The position numbers and the translations under genes are program-made. Shown piece after piece: positions 51,697 through 61,886 of a stretch of DNA of 64,000 nucleotides (positions within the stretch are counted from its first letter, which is position 1; each line of letters begins with the position of its first letter). This DNA is from Oscillospiraceae bacterium (GTDB lineage Bacteria > Bacillota > Clostridia > Oscillospirales > Ruminococcaceae). The notes under the pieces are model-generated. The model saw only the letters and a program-made list of their open reading frames with translations, had not been told where the DNA came from and searched no databases. The DNA is taken from the NCBI GenBank assembly GCA_021199335.1, contig JAJQIG010000057.1, positions 1 to 64,000 on the forward strand, in the 5' to 3' direction.

Positions 51697-52635
51697 ATGG
51701 ATTTTGAGAAAACAACGGGATATTTCAGAAGCTCCAACGGGCTTTATAACACAGCGTATTATATCTACACGCCTGTGAATACGGGGATAAAGGGCGTTTT
51801 CCAGATTGTTCACGGAATGTGCGAATATATAGCAAGATATGAGGATTTTATCGATTTTCTTTGTGGGAATGGCTTTGTGGTATGCGGAAATGACCACATC
51901 GGGCATGGCGCTTCCATAAACAGCGATGATGATTTAGGCTTTTTTGCCGATAAAAACGGCTGGAGGTATCTTGTAAAGGACGTTGTTACCCTAACAAGAA
52001 TGATGCAGGAGAAGTACAGCTCATTTCCGTATTATATTCTGGGACACAGTATGGGTTCGCTTGTCCTCAGGACTGCCCTTGCAAAATACAGCGAGCTTTA
52101 TGACGGAGCGCTTATTCTCGGAACAATTTCGCTTAATTTCGGCGCAGATGCGGCTCTGGCTATTATCGAATCGGCGGCTAAAATTAAGGGAAATCATTTC
52201 CGCTCGAAAAAGCTTGACAGAATAATGTTCGGAATGTCAAATATTAAGATTGAAAAACCACTTACCGAATATGACTGGGTTTCAAGCGACAGGGAGGTTG
52301 TCAACAGATATGCCGAGGATCCGCACTGCACATTTATTTTTACGGTTCGGGCAATGTACGACCTTGTTATGATGGTGAAATATGTTTCTTCAAAGGATTG
52401 GGCGGGAAAGGTTGCGGACTATCTTCCTGTGTTTATTGCGGGCGGCTCGGACGATCCTGTCGGAAGATACGGAAGATGCCTTACCGACCTTTTTAAGAGA
52501 ATGACCGATGCGGGTTCAACCGATGCGGAGCTTCATATTTATCCCGATATGCGCCATGAAATCCTCAATGAAATTGATAAGCAGGAGGTATATGATGATA
52601 TTCTTGACTGGCTTAATGAACATATTGAGGACTAA
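51697..52635 (+). CDS. Alpha/beta hydrolase, lysophospholipase/monoacylglycerol lipase-like
   Basis: 312 residues. A serine hydrolase with oxyanion strand IVHGMCEY, DHIGHG, nucleophile ILGHSMGSLVLR, acid in GGSDDPVG, and His in YPDMRHEILNE. This is the pattern of the PldB/monoglyceride lipase group (Hydrolase_4). No signal peptide, so cytoplasmic. The substrate is not known. ATG 51697 follows GAAAGGTGG; the track's GTG 51685 lies within that site. It probably shares its transcript with the comM-like gene 14 bases downstream. Confidence 0.85.
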   Translation: MDFEKTTGYFRSSNGLYNTAYYIYTPVNTGIKGVFQIVHGMCEYIARYEDFIDFLCGNGFVVCGNDHIGHGASINSDDDLGFFADKNGWRYLVKDVVTLTRMMQEKYSSFPYYILGHSMGSLVLRTALAKYSELYDGALILGTISLNFGADAALAIIESAAKIKGNHFRSKKLDRIMFGMSNIKIEKPLTEYDWVSSDREVVNRYAEDPHCTFIFTVRAMYDLVMMVKYVSSKDWAGKVADYLPVFIAGGSDDPVGRYGRCLTDLFKRMTDAGSTDAELHIYPDMRHEILNEIDKQEVYDDILDWLNEHIED

Positions 52636-52649
52636 GGAGATTTTAATTT

Positions 52650-54176
52650 ATGTATGCTAAGGTGAACAGTCTTGGGCTTTTCGGACTGAATGCTTTCCCC
52701 GTTGAGGTTGAAATTGAAACAAGTAAGGGTACTCCTTCGTTCGATATAATCGGCCTTGCCGATATAGTGGTAAAGGAGAGCCGAGAGCGTATAAGAGCAG
52801 CCCTTCGTGCCTCATATATAAATTTCCCGCTTGCAAGGGTAATTGTCAACCTTGCCCCTGCGGACACGAAAAAAACGGGCAGCACCCATGATCTTGCAAT
52901 TTTTACCGCACTGCTTTGCATAACGGGGAATATAGATGCGGATCTTTCCAAAACAGCCTTCATCGGCGAGGTTTCCCTTAACGGCGATTTAAGGGGAGTA
53001 AACGGGGTTCTGCCGATGGTTCTTCTTGCAAAAAAGGAGGGCTTCAAGGAGGTCTTTGTTCCCGAAATAAATGCTTATGAGGCAAGTGTTGTTGACGGAA
53101 TGAGGGTTTATGGGGTAAAAAACACTGCCGAAATCATTAAGCATTTTGAAGGAAGCGCACCCATTGCTCCTCAGCCGCCATATAAGGTGAGGGATGAACA
53201 GCGTTTTGATGCCGTTGATTTTTCCGAGGTAAAAGGACAGAAAATGGTTAAAAGGGCTTTGGAAATCGCGGCGGCGGGCGGTCACAACGTCCTTATGATA
53301 GGCGCACCCGGTTCGGGAAAATCCATGATGGCTAAGAGGATAACAACAATTCTCCCTGAAATGACATTTGAGGAATCCATTGAAACCACCAATGTTCATT
53401 CAATATGCGGAATACTTAACCCCGATACTCCCCTTGTAACAAGCAGGCCGTTTCGTTCGCCGCACCATACCATCTCTTCGGCGGGGCTTTCGGGCGGCGG
53501 TTCGATTCCTCACCCGGGCGAAATCTCACTTGCGCACAACGGAGTACTCTTTCTTGATGAGCTTGCGGAATTTTCCCGTCCGACTCTTGAAATTCTTCGT
53601 CAGCCGCTGGAGGATAAAAGGGTTACGATTTCAAGGGCAAGCGGAACGGTTACATATCCATGCTCATTTATGCTTATCGGGGCGATGAATCCCTGCCCAT
53701 GCGGATATTTCGGCAACCCGAACCATGAATGCCGCTGCACAAAAAATCAGGTTATGGCATATCTCTCGAGGATAAGCGGCCCCATGCTTGACCGATTTGA
53801 CATTCATTGCAGGATTAACCCCGTTGATTTTGAAAGCATATCCTCAAAAGCTTCCGAGGAATCCTCTGCGCAGATAAGGGAGCGTGTGCAAAGGGCAAGG
53901 GAAATTCAGCTTGAACGTTTTAAGGGTACGGATATAACCTGCAACGCCGGAATCTCCGATGGAATTATTGCAGATGTCTGTCCGCTTACCGATGGCGCAA
54001 GGGACACGCTCAAAAATGTATTTGATAAAATGGGCCTTTCCGCAAGAGGATATAACCGTATACTCAAGCTTTCAAGAACCATCGCCGATATGGATTCGGT
54101 AGAGGTTATTGAAAAAAAGCATATAACCCAAGCAGTTCAGTTCAGAACGCTTGACAGGCAGTTTTGGGGCAAATAG
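52650..54176 (+). CDS. comM: YifB/ComM-family AAA ATPase (Mg-chelatase-like)
   Basis: 508 residues, full length. An N-terminal Lon-protease-like domain (FDIIGLADIVVKESRERIRAALR) precedes an AAA+ module: Walker A GAPGSGKSMM (about 220), Walker B LFLDELAEF, then the MNPCPCGYFG zinc-like Cys segment and C-terminal helical lid. In Haemophilus and Vibrio ComM is a helicase for branch migration during natural transformation; in non-transformable Clostridia the role is open. AAGGAGA precedes ATG 52650. It ends at a two-way terminator shared with the MATE gene. Confidence 0.93.
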   Translation: MYAKVNSLGLFGLNAFPVEVEIETSKGTPSFDIIGLADIVVKESRERIRAALRASYINFPLARVIVNLAPADTKKTGSTHDLAIFTALLCITGNIDADLSKTAFIGEVSLNGDLRGVNGVLPMVLLAKKEGFKEVFVPEINAYEASVVDGMRVYGVKNTAEIIKHFEGSAPIAPQPPYKVRDEQRFDAVDFSEVKGQKMVKRALEIAAAGGHNVLMIGAPGSGKSMMAKRITTILPEMTFEESIETTNVHSICGILNPDTPLVTSRPFRSPHHTISSAGLSGGGSIPHPGEISLAHNGVLFLDELAEFSRPTLEILRQPLEDKRVTISRASGTVTYPCSFMLIGAMNPCPCGYFGNPNHECRCTKNQVMAYLSRISGPMLDRFDIHCRINPVDFESISSKASEESSAQIRERVQRAREIQLERFKGTDITCNAGISDGIIADVCPLTDGARDTLKNVFDKMGLSARGYNRILKLSRTIADMDSVEVIEKKHITQAVQFRTLDRQFWGK

Positions 54177-54178
54177 AA

Positions 54179-54214
54179 ACAGCCGACTGTGGTACGATGC
54201 CACCGGTCGGCTGT
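54179..54214. terminator. Two-way terminator between comM and the MATE gene
   Basis: ACAGCCGAC (54179-54187) pairs with GTCGGCTGT (54206-54214), with an inner stem. A T-rich run follows on the plus strand. Confidence 0.7.
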
Positions 54215-54229
54215 AATTATTTATGCCTG

Positions 54230-55573
54230 TCAGACCTTTACCTTTGAACGCCATCTTCCGCCCTTGTATCGTATAAGGCTCATAACGGCGGTGAGAACCC
54301 ATGTGAGGCAGGTTGTTCCCCAGACTGCCCATGCCCCGACAGATGGAATATGCACAAGAATGAGGGCAAAGCCTATTCGCCCGATTACCTCCACAAAGCC
54401 GTTTATCATAGCGTAGGTAACATCCCCTGCGCCGTTAAGAAGTCCCCTTGTGGTGTGAATAGTTCCCAATGGGATATAGAAAAACGATGAAAGAACAAGC
54501 GCCTTAGAACCTATTTCGATAACAGATTCTTCAGTAACAAACAAGCCTATGATATTTCTGCTGAAAACGGCAAAAACAGCGAGCATTACAAGGGCGAATA
54601 CCGCCATTGCTTTAAGGCTTTTGTGGTAACCCTTAATTGTCCTGTCGATAAATCCTGCGCCCATATTCTGCCCCGCAAAGGTGGAAAGGGCGGCGTTAAG
54701 AGAAGAAAAGGGCTGCTGAATAAGCTGTTCAACACGCATCGTTGCGGTATAAGCGGCGATAACCGTGTCGCCGAAGCCGTTTGCTACCCTTTGGAGAAAT
54801 ACCATTGAAACGGAAATCATTGAGTTTTGAAGAGCGATAGGCACGCCTGTCCTTATGCATTTTTTGAAATAAATACCGTCATATTTAAGCTCATCACGGC
54901 TCATTTTAAGGTAATCCGCCTTGAGGAAGGAAAAAACAATGCATCCCGCGGCCGAAAGTGCCTGAGCAATTACTGTAGCAAGCGCCGCACCGACGACTCC
55001 CGCTTGGAAAACAACCACAAAGAGCAGGTCAAGCGCAACATTGAGTATGCTTGCGACAATGAGGAAAATAAGCGGAGTTTTGCTGTCCCCCAGGGAACGC
55101 ATTACCGAGTTTATCCAGTTGTAAATCGCAACTGCGATTGTTCCCGCACAGGCAACCTGCATATATCGATGGGCATCGCTGTAAATGCTTTCGGGGGTAT
55201 TCATAAGATTAAGGAGCGTTCCCGAAGCAAGAACGGAAGCAATGCTTATGATAAGTCCCGCCGCAATTGAAGCGTAGGCGGAGTTTGAAATGTATTTTTT
55301 TACTTCATGGCTTTTTCCTGCGCCGAAGCTTTGGGAGATAAGTATTCCCGAGCCGACCGACAGCCCTATGCAAAGGGTGTAAAAAAGATAGGTTATCGAG
55401 CCTGTTGCGCCGACAGCGGCAAGAGCGTTGTAGCCAAGGTATCTTCCGACAATGATTGAATCAACGATGTTGTAAAGCTGCTGAAAAAGATTTCCCGCAA
55501 GGAGCGGCAGGGTAAAACGGAGAATGTGTTCAAGTTCGCTGCCCTCGGTCATATTTTTTGTATAAGAAGCCAT
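54230..55573 (-). CDS. MATE-family efflux transporter
   Basis: 447 residues, 12 membrane helices, multidrug and toxic compound extrusion family. Typical points: LRFTLPLLAGNLFQQLYNIVDSIIVGRYLG at the N-terminus, the symmetrical second-half repeat starting near FKKCIRTGVPIALQN, and RVEQLIQQPFSSLNAALSTFAGQNMGAG. It exports organic cations or drugs by ion exchange; the substrate is unknown. It lies 11 bases downstream of the GH2 gene in the same direction, so they form one unit. ATG 55573 follows AGGAT. Confidence 0.92.
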   Translation of the reverse strand: MASYTKNMTEGSELEHILRFTLPLLAGNLFQQLYNIVDSIIVGRYLGYNALAAVGATGSITYLFYTLCIGLSVGSGILISQSFGAGKSHEVKKYISNSAYASIAAGLIISIASVLASGTLLNLMNTPESIYSDAHRYMQVACAGTIAVAIYNWINSVMRSLGDSKTPLIFLIVASILNVALDLLFVVVFQAGVVGAALATVIAQALSAAGCIVFSFLKADYLKMSRDELKYDGIYFKKCIRTGVPIALQNSMISVSMVFLQRVANGFGDTVIAAYTATMRVEQLIQQPFSSLNAALSTFAGQNMGAGFIDRTIKGYHKSLKAMAVFALVMLAVFAVFSRNIIGLFVTEESVIEIGSKALVLSSFFYIPLGTIHTTRGLLNGAGDVTYAMINGFVEVIGRIGFALILVHIPSVGAWAVWGTTCLTWVLTAVMSLIRYKGGRWRSKVKV

Positions 55574-55584
55574 TTACGAATATC

Positions 55585-58293
55585 CTACCTTGTAAAAAGT
55601 TTATCAAGTACGTCCGTGTCAACTGTGTCGGCAGGGCTAAAAGCGTTCGATTTCACATAGTTCGAAAGGCTTTTCAGGAGCTGACGGCAGGGGAGTGAGT
55701 CGGACTTTTTATCAAGCCGTGCCGTGCAGACAAGGAGCTTTCCGCCGCCTGCGTTTACCTCAAAAATTGTGCCGAGGCTGTGGTTCCTTCCGCAGTTGTC
55801 AATGGTGCGGACAATGGGGTTTATGTTTATGCCGTCAAGAATTGCAGTTCTCGAATCGGTAACGGCATCGTACCACTGGGCGGTCGAGTAAATTTCGCTC
55901 GGAAATTCCGAAAGAGCCGCGCTGCCGTTGTCGATGAGTAGCCCTAATGTTCCGACAGGGCTTGGCTTGTTCATTGAAACGGAAATTGAGTTAAACATGG
56001 GGTAGTTCCAGAAATCGGTGCAGTATGTACCCTCGATGGATTTGCTTTCGGGGAGAGAATCGGGCATAAACAGCACGTTTTCACCCCTTGCAAGAAGCTC
56101 CTTAGCCTTGCTCCAGTCGATTATAACGGCTGAATTGTCAGCTTCGGTTTCGGGATAAATCCAAAGCACATATTCGTTGGAAATATCGCCGAGTGAGAGC
56201 CTTAGAACTGCCCTTGACGGTTTGTCTGTTTCGGGTATTTTAAGCTTTATCGAGCCAAGCTCAAAAACCCCTCCCTTAAAGCTGCCCTTTGCGTTAAGAG
56301 TATAGGAAACAGTCTTTTCCCCAACGGTAAGGGTAATGTCTGCAGCGGGGTCGACGTCCGCATCCCGTGCGTAGCTGTAAAGCATAACAGGCATATTGAT
56401 TTCCTCGCCCGACTTAAACACAAATGCGGGCAGGCAGCCGAGAATTACCCTTTCGGAGCAGAAGCTGCGCCATTCCTTCGGTGAGATAACGCCCTTGCTT
56501 TCCATAAATGAATTGAGAATGCCGACAAGAGCCGTTCCCTGACCCGTGAAATCCTGAATGTCAAGAAGCTGAAATCCCGAAAGCTCCTTTGAACGGAGAG
56601 CCGTTTCAATTTCATTTTTATAGCATTCGGCGGCAAAGCGTCCGGACGCGCGGAAATATTTATCCGCAAGGCTGAGAAGTCCGGCATTTTCAAGACGTTC
56701 ACGGAAAATTTCAAGGTTATAAGGCTTTAAAACGCCCGTGTATTTTTCGATTTCATTATAGTCGGGGTACATAAAGTACTGTCCGACCTCATGGGAAACA
56801 ACAGGAATTTGGGAGATAAATTCCCCCGCACCGTTCTCAAGAGAAACGGTTTTTACACCCGTGCCATACTGGATTTCGATAGTTCCGCCGCCGCTTTTTT
56901 CCAAGCTTACGGAGGATGGACGGATTACAGCGTTATAGTTATAATTCGAGTTCGGCGCATCGGTCTGGATAGCCCCGAGCGGAGCATCGCACATTGCGTA
57001 TGAACCCCTGAAAAGCCGTTCCTTTGAGAAACGTACGCCAACGAAGAAATCATCGTTTTCAACGGTGCAGGGCCAGAACTGAAAATTGTTTGAGCCTTGC
57101 GTGTAAAGATGGCGGTTATCATATGCCTTGTAATTGCCGAGAATATCGTTAAGGCGTTCCTTGCTGCCCCAAAGCTCGTTGCCCATTGACATTCCGAAGA
57201 ATGAGGGGTGATTTCCGAAGCTGTCAAGAATGCGGAAACCCTCGTCAATAAGGTACTGCTGACCGCTTGTTAATTCGTCCTCAACCGTTCCCCAAAACGG
57301 CAGCTCAGGTTCCATGTAAATGCCGAGCTCATCGGCGGCGCAAAAGGCTGCATCAGGGGGACAGCATGTATGGAAACGGTAGTGGTTAATGCCATGCTCC
57401 CTAGCGGCTTTGAGCGTCTTGAGCCAGCTTTCCTTGTCGGTCGGAGCCGCACCCGTGAGGGGGAAAATCATACCGTCATGCTTTCCTCGCAGGAAGATTC
57501 TCTCGCCGTTAAGCAAAAATTCCGTTCCTTTTGTTTCAAATTGGCGAAGTCCGAAGCTAACGCTTGTAACATCATTTCCGCAGGTAATTTTCATTGTATA
57601 GACAATCGGATCGAACTCGCTCCATAGCCTTGCGCCGTCCATTTTGTATGTAAAGGAGAAGTCGCCCTCGGCTGAAATTTCCGCCTCGGGGAAACCCTCT
57701 GCGCAAGCGATTAGGTTGGCTTTTCCGCCGATGATTTTTCCTGTAACCGTAACGGAGCTTTCTTTGACATTCGGGAAAACTCTCACATTCTCTGGGCGAA
57801 CCCTTGCCGAGCGTTCAATGTAAATTTCGCCGGTGATTCCGAGCCAGTTTGTTTGGGTGTCGGGCGATGTCATATGTCCGCCTGGGACGGGACAGGAAAC
57901 ATTGTTGACCGCAATTCTGATTCGTGATGAAGGATTTTTTATAAAATCAGTAATGTTGTATCTGTGCGGAGCGCAAAGACTGTTGTTTGTTCCGACATAA
58001 ACGCCGTCAATCCATACCTCGGTTGTGCGTGTGCGTTCAAGGACAAGGAAAAGCTCCTCATCGGGCGATGCTATTTCTACATTTATCATGCGCTCATAAA
58101 CGGCGTAGCCGTCAAACCTGTATGGGTCGCTGAGGTAACCGTCGTTCCGTTCATTGCTGACAGGGGACTTCTTCAGCTGTGAAACTGTGGAGGGAAGAAC
58201 CGCAAAATCGCTGCAGGGGCAGTTAATATCGGGCTTATCGGCGCTAAGCGTAAAGCTCCACTCTGTATTTGCAAGGTTAATCTTGTCTATCAT
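55585..58293 (-). CDS. Family 2 glycoside hydrolase
   Basis: 902 residues from ATG 58293. The N-terminal sugar-binding jelly roll (about 50-165, with FLVLERTRTTEVWIDGVYVG), an immunoglobulin-like domain, then the TIM-barrel: FLLNGERIFLRGKHDG, YRFHTCCPPDAAFCAADELGIYMEPELPFWG, and the acid/base region GMSMGNELWG (NE). A long C-terminal part (about 590-900) holds further beta domains. No signal peptide. The activity (galactosidase, glucuronidase or other) cannot be told. The start follows GAAAGGA; the track's earlier start lies in that site. It leads the GH2-MATE unit. Confidence 0.88.
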   Translation of the reverse strand: MIDKINLANTEWSFTLSADKPDINCPCSDFAVLPSTVSQLKKSPVSNERNDGYLSDPYRFDGYAVYERMINVEIASPDEELFLVLERTRTTEVWIDGVYVGTNNSLCAPHRYNITDFIKNPSSRIRIAVNNVSCPVPGGHMTSPDTQTNWLGITGEIYIERSARVRPENVRVFPNVKESSVTVTGKIIGGKANLIACAEGFPEAEISAEGDFSFTYKMDGARLWSEFDPIVYTMKITCGNDVTSVSFGLRQFETKGTEFLLNGERIFLRGKHDGMIFPLTGAAPTDKESWLKTLKAAREHGINHYRFHTCCPPDAAFCAADELGIYMEPELPFWGTVEDELTSGQQYLIDEGFRILDSFGNHPSFFGMSMGNELWGSKERLNDILGNYKAYDNRHLYTQGSNNFQFWPCTVENDDFFVGVRFSKERLFRGSYAMCDAPLGAIQTDAPNSNYNYNAVIRPSSVSLEKSGGGTIEIQYGTGVKTVSLENGAGEFISQIPVVSHEVGQYFMYPDYNEIEKYTGVLKPYNLEIFRERLENAGLLSLADKYFRASGRFAAECYKNEIETALRSKELSGFQLLDIQDFTGQGTALVGILNSFMESKGVISPKEWRSFCSERVILGCLPAFVFKSGEEINMPVMLYSYARDADVDPAADITLTVGEKTVSYTLNAKGSFKGGVFELGSIKLKIPETDKPSRAVLRLSLGDISNEYVLWIYPETEADNSAVIIDWSKAKELLARGENVLFMPDSLPESKSIEGTYCTDFWNYPMFNSISVSMNKPSPVGTLGLLIDNGSAALSEFPSEIYSTAQWYDAVTDSRTAILDGININPIVRTIDNCGRNHSLGTIFEVNAGGGKLLVCTARLDKKSDSLPCRQLLKSLSNYVKSNAFSPADTVDTDVLDKLFTR

Positions 58294-58375
58294 ATTTTTT
58301 AAGTCCTTTCTTAGCAAAGCTGAATAGAAGTCATTATACCATATGCATTACAATATTTCAATCATTTTTTCTGAA

Positions 58376-58413
58376 AAAAAGCGGAGGCGACATCTGAAAT
58401 GCTGCCTCCGCAT
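58376..58413 (-). terminator. Terminator of the csoR-copA operon
   Basis: GCGGAGGC and GCCTCCGC (58381-58388/58405-58412 region) form a perfect stem; on the minus strand a run of seven T follows. Confidence 0.88.
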
Positions 58414-58417
58414 TTGT

Positions 58418-58627
58418 TTAAGCTATCTCCGTAACGGTGTAATCCTTATCCTCGACGGCTTTTTTGAGAATATCGTTTGCAATCTCTTCCGAAAGGGATA
58501 CAACCGCCGTGCCCTTTTCGTGGCTTACCTCTGCGGAAGCTACGGCAGGAATCTCTTCAAGAGCCTTTTTTACAGTTGCCTCGCAGTGACCGCACATCAT
58601 GCCTTCGATTTTCATTGTCCTTGTCAT
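58418..58627 (-). CDS. Possible internal start giving a free CopZ-like chaperone
   Basis: Inside copA, GGAGG (58640-58636 on the minus strand) stands eight bases before an in-frame ATG at 58627. Translation from it would yield a 69-residue protein beginning [15 protein letters not shown], exactly one HMA domain of CopZ size. Dual production of the fused and the free chaperone is therefore possible. This is inference from site strength and domain boundary. Confidence 0.4.
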   Translation of the reverse strand: MTRTMKIEGMMCGHCEATVKKALEEIPAVASAEVSHEKGTAVVSLSEEIANDILKKAVEDKDYTVTEIA

Positions 58628-60928
58628 TGTTTTTTCCTCCATTTTATGTTTTGCTTTAATTTTTTTATCCTTTTCGGCATTGTGAATGTCGATAAGATTC
58701 AACCTTAATGCGTTTGTAACCACACAGAAGCTGGAAAGGCTCATTGCAGCTGCTCCGAACATGGGATTTAGCTGCCAGCCGAAAAGCGGAATCCAAACTC
58801 CTGCCGCAAGGGGTATTCCGACTGCGTTGTAGAAAAATGCCCAGAATAGATTCTGATGAATGTTACGCAGTGCCGCACGGCTTAAACGTATCGCTGCGGG
58901 AACATCGCTTAAACGGCTTTTCATAAGAACTACATCGGCGGCATCAATGGCAACATCCGTACCCGCCCCGATTGCAATTCCGGTATCAGCCCTTGTAAGC
59001 GCGGGGGCATCGTTTATTCCATCGCCAACCATTGCAACGCTGCCGTGCTTTTTGAGCGCTTTTATAACTTCCTCTTTGCCGTCCGGAAGAACTCCTGCGA
59101 TAACCTCGTCAACCCCCGCTTGTTTTCCGACAGCGGCGGCTGTGCGTTCGTTGTCGCCTGTGAGCATAACGACCTTGATGCCCATATTTTGAAGCTCCAT
59201 TACCGCCTGCGGACTATCCTCCTTGATAATATCGGCGGCGGCTAAAATTCCTGCGAGCCTTCCGTCATATGTGAACAGCAGGGGAGTTTTGCCTTCGCCC
59301 GAAAGTCTTTCGTACTCCTTTGAAATGTGTGAATCAAGCGAGATTTTGCCGCCGATAAATTTGTAGCTTCCCCCGACAGCTTCTTTTCCGCCGATAACGG
59401 CTTTCAAACCGTTCCCTGCAAGAACTTCGAATTCTTCGGCTTCTTCATAGGGGGATTTGCGTTCTTCCCCAAGGGCAACAACCGCCTTTGCAAGCGGGTG
59501 TTCACTTTTCTTTTCAAGCGAATAAGCGATTTTAATAAGCTCATCCTCGCTTATGCCCTCTGCGGGAACAATGTCGGTAATCTGAGGCTCGCCCTTTGTG
59601 ATTGTGCCCGTTTTGTCAAGTGCGACAATGTTTACACGACCTGTTGATTCAAGCGACGCTGCGGTTTTGAACAGAATTCCGTTCTTTGCGCCAACTCCGC
59701 TGCCGACCATTATCGCAACAGGAGTGGCAAGACCGAGCGCGCATGGGCAGCTTATAACAAGCACGGAAATACTCCTCGCAAGCGCAAAACCCACCGTTTG
59801 ACCCACCAAAAGCCATACTATCAACGTAATGGCAGCAATTATAATTACCGCAGGAACGAAAATTCCCGAAACCTTATCCGCTGTCTTTGCAATAGGAGCC
59901 TTTGTTGCTGCGGCATCGCTTACCATGCGGATGATTTTGGATAAAGCAGTGTCCTCGCCAACCCTTACGGCTTCGCATTTAAGGAAACCCGATTGGTTTA
60001 TCGTAGCCGCTGAAACGCTGTCGCCGACTTCCTTGTCAACAGGGATGCTCTCCCCCGTAAGCGCCGCTTCGTTAACTGCGCTTCCGCCCTCGGTTACAAC
60101 TCCGTCAACCGGAATGCTTTCACCCGGGCGTACAACGAAAATATCACCCTTGTTAACCTGCGAGGCGGGAACGGTGAATTCTTGACCGTCCTTTATAACG
60201 CAGGCGGTTTTCGGCGCAAGCTTCATAAGGCTTTTTAATGCATCCGTTGTTTTGCCCTTTGACCTTGCTTCAAGCATTTTTCCAACGGTTATAAGAGTTA
60301 AAATCATTCCCGCCGATTCAAAGTAAAATTCATGCATATATGACATAACCGCTTCTGCGTTGCCTTTAAGCTGCGCATCTGTCATAGCAAAAAGCGCATA
60401 GGTGCTGTAAACATAGGCAGCCGAAGCGCCGAGCGCAACAAGGGTGTCCATGTTGGGCGCCCTATGCCAAAGGCTCTTAAAGCCGCTTATGAAAAACTTC
60501 TGGTTGATAACCATTATCGCCGTTGTGAGAAGAAGCTCTATAAGACCCATTGCAATATGGTTATCCGCAATAATTTCGGGGATATACCATCCCCACATCA
60601 TATGCCCCATAGAAAGATACATAAGCAGGATAAGAAGCGCAATCGATGCGATAAGCCGTTTTTTCATAATCGGGGTTTCCTTATCCTTGAGCTGTTCTTC
60701 TTCCGCTGAAACGGACTTAGCCGAGGAAGAACCCTTTACCGATGCGCCATAGCCCGCTTTTTCCACAGCGGCGACTATCTCCGCTTGGGAAGCCGTCCCT
60801 TCAACGCCCATTGAATTTGTCAGCAAGCTCACCGAGCAGGAGCTTACCCCCTTTACCTTTGAAACCGCCTTTTCAACACGGGCGCTGCAGGCGGCGCAGC
60901 TCATTCCCGTAATATTATACTGTTCCAC
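58418..60928 (-). CDS. copA: Copper-exporting P1B-type ATPase with HMA domains at both ends
   Basis: 836 residues. The N-terminal heavy-metal domain has GMSCAAC (about 8-14). Six to eight membrane helices include the [11 protein letters not shown] metal motif. [10 protein letters not shown] holds the phosphorylated Asp, SEHPLAKA is the HP motif, and [12 protein letters not shown] follows. After the last helices a second HMA domain (about 768-836) with GMMCGHC is joined on; in many Firmicutes this part is the separate chaperone CopZ. The enzyme exports Cu(I). The start is GTG 60928, with GAGG upstream; an ATG three bases before it is out of frame. Co-transcribed with csoR. Confidence 0.95.
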   Translation of the reverse strand: MEQYNITGMSCAACSARVEKAVSKVKGVSSCSVSLLTNSMGVEGTASQAEIVAAVEKAGYGASVKGSSSAKSVSAEEEQLKDKETPIMKKRLIASIALLILLMYLSMGHMMWGWYIPEIIADNHIAMGLIELLLTTAIMVINQKFFISGFKSLWHRAPNMDTLVALGASAAYVYSTYALFAMTDAQLKGNAEAVMSYMHEFYFESAGMILTLITVGKMLEARSKGKTTDALKSLMKLAPKTACVIKDGQEFTVPASQVNKGDIFVVRPGESIPVDGVVTEGGSAVNEAALTGESIPVDKEVGDSVSAATINQSGFLKCEAVRVGEDTALSKIIRMVSDAAATKAPIAKTADKVSGIFVPAVIIIAAITLIVWLLVGQTVGFALARSISVLVISCPCALGLATPVAIMVGSGVGAKNGILFKTAASLESTGRVNIVALDKTGTITKGEPQITDIVPAEGISEDELIKIAYSLEKKSEHPLAKAVVALGEERKSPYEEAEEFEVLAGNGLKAVIGGKEAVGGSYKFIGGKISLDSHISKEYERLSGEGKTPLLFTYDGRLAGILAAADIIKEDSPQAVMELQNMGIKVVMLTGDNERTAAAVGKQAGVDEVIAGVLPDGKEEVIKALKKHGSVAMVGDGINDAPALTRADTGIAIGAGTDVAIDAADVVLMKSRLSDVPAAIRLSRAALRNIHQNLFWAFFYNAVGIPLAAGVWIPLFGWQLNPMFGAAAMSLSSFCVVTNALRLNLIDIHNAEKDKKIKAKHKMEEKTMTRTMKIEGMMCGHCEATVKKALEEIPAVASAEVSHEKGTAVVSLSEEIANDILKKAVEDKDYTVTEIA

Positions 60929-60944
60929 TCATAAAAACCTCGCT

Positions 60945-61253
60945 TTACTTCATAAGCTTTTGCAGGGTAGTGACAAGCTCTTCAATAACCTCGTCATTTC
61001 CGCTTCGTATATCATCGGCAACGCAGGTGCGGATATGGCTTGCAAGCAGTTCCTTATTAAAAGCGTTCATTGCCGCCGTCACCGCTGCGGATTGAATCAG
61101 AATATCGGGGCAATATGCGCTTTTTTCAACCATTCCCCTGATTCCCCTTATTTGACCCTCGATACGATTAAGCCTGTTGATAAGCTTTTTATATTCATCC
61201 TCAGAACGCTCCTTTGTTTTATGGCAGCGTTCACAATTCTTTTTACATTGCAA
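60945..61253 (-). CDS. csoR: CsoR-family copper-sensing repressor
   Basis: 102 residues, all-helical DUF156/CsoR. Copper ligands fit the family: Cys in AYCPDIL, His and Cys in SHIRTCV. LINRLNRIEGQIRGIRGMVE is the diagnostic N-terminal helix. The extra N-terminal Cys residues (CKKNCERC) precede the core. It starts at TTG 61253, nine bases after AGGAGGG. It heads the csoR-copA operon and should repress it until Cu(I) binds. Confidence 0.94.
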   Translation of the reverse strand: MQCKKNCERCHKTKERSEDEYKKLINRLNRIEGQIRGIRGMVEKSAYCPDILIQSAAVTAAMNAFNKELLASHIRTCVADDIRSGNDEVIEELVTTLQKLMK

Positions 61254-61280
61254 AACAAAAATCCCTCCTAATCTGCATAT

Positions 61281-61309
61281 ATTATATACCCCCTTGGGGT
61301 ATTTGTCAA
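61281..61309 (-). promoter_or_regulatory. csoR-copA promoter with CsoR operator in the spacer
   Basis: On the minus strand TTGACA (61309-61304), 17 bases, TATAAT (61286-61281). The spacer contains TACCCCAAGGGGGTA (61301-61287), a near-perfect dyad of the known CsoR type, so the repressor would cover the promoter. Confidence 0.9.
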
Positions 61310-61465
61310 GAGGAAAACAAATTTTTTGATATTATCTGTTTTTCCGTAAAAAAATATTCGGCTTGAGGAATGAACTCTTTGCCGAATATCGAATAAAATT
61401 ATGTGGAAAGGATAATGTATGCTGTACCAAAAGCGGGACGGCTTGACGAATTGATGTAAACTCGC
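61310..61465. other. Noncoding stretch between the copper operon and the next gene
   Basis: I see no ORF, repeat or terminator beyond the two promoters on either side. Confidence 0.5.
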
Positions 61466-61495
61466 TTGACAAAAACAGAACATATGTGCTATTAT
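61466..61495 (+). promoter_or_regulatory. Promoter of the 61589/61887 gene pair
   Basis: TTGACA (61466-61471), 18 bases, TATTAT (61490-61495). Confidence 0.6.
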
Positions 61496-61588
61496 ATTTT
61501 TGCAACCTAAAATAAAGTGCAGGCAGTCCCCTTTAAAGATAAAGCTGCACTGTTGTGAATTTTGCTTATAAAAGCGGAAAGGAATTAG

Positions 61589-61876
61589 ATGACATATTGT
61601 ATTTACGACAAAAATGATGAATGTACCCATGATTGTGAGGAATGCGCTTGGCAGAGCCTTCGCTGCGAAATCTGCGGCAGCGACTACGGACAGCTGTTTG
61701 ACTGTGCGGAGGGAATACTGTGCACGGATTGCCTTATTGAGAAGTGCGGCGATGAGGCTTATGAGGATTTTGCTGCGGAATATGAAAGTGAATTCCGTGA
61801 TTTTATGGTGAGTATCTATTCAAATTACAGAGTAGAGAACAGGGAAGGTGCTTCATTCTATCCTCAGGAACAGTGA
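61589..61876 (+). CDS. Small cysteine-rich, probably zinc-binding protein
   Basis: 95 residues. Cysteines fall in three clusters (CTHDCEEC, CEICG, CTDCLIEKC), consistent with one or two zinc ribbons in the first 53 residues, followed by an acidic helical tail. I recognise no family. AAAGGA precedes ATG 61589. It lies ten bases before a sigma-70 region-4-like gene on the same strand and is co-transcribed with it. A DNA- or RNA-related role is only a guess. Confidence 0.65.
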   Translation: MTYCIYDKNDECTHDCEECAWQSLRCEICGSDYGQLFDCAEGILCTDCLIEKCGDEAYEDFAAEYESEFRDFMVSIYSNYRVENREGASFYPQEQ

Positions 61877-61886
61877 GGTATGAATT

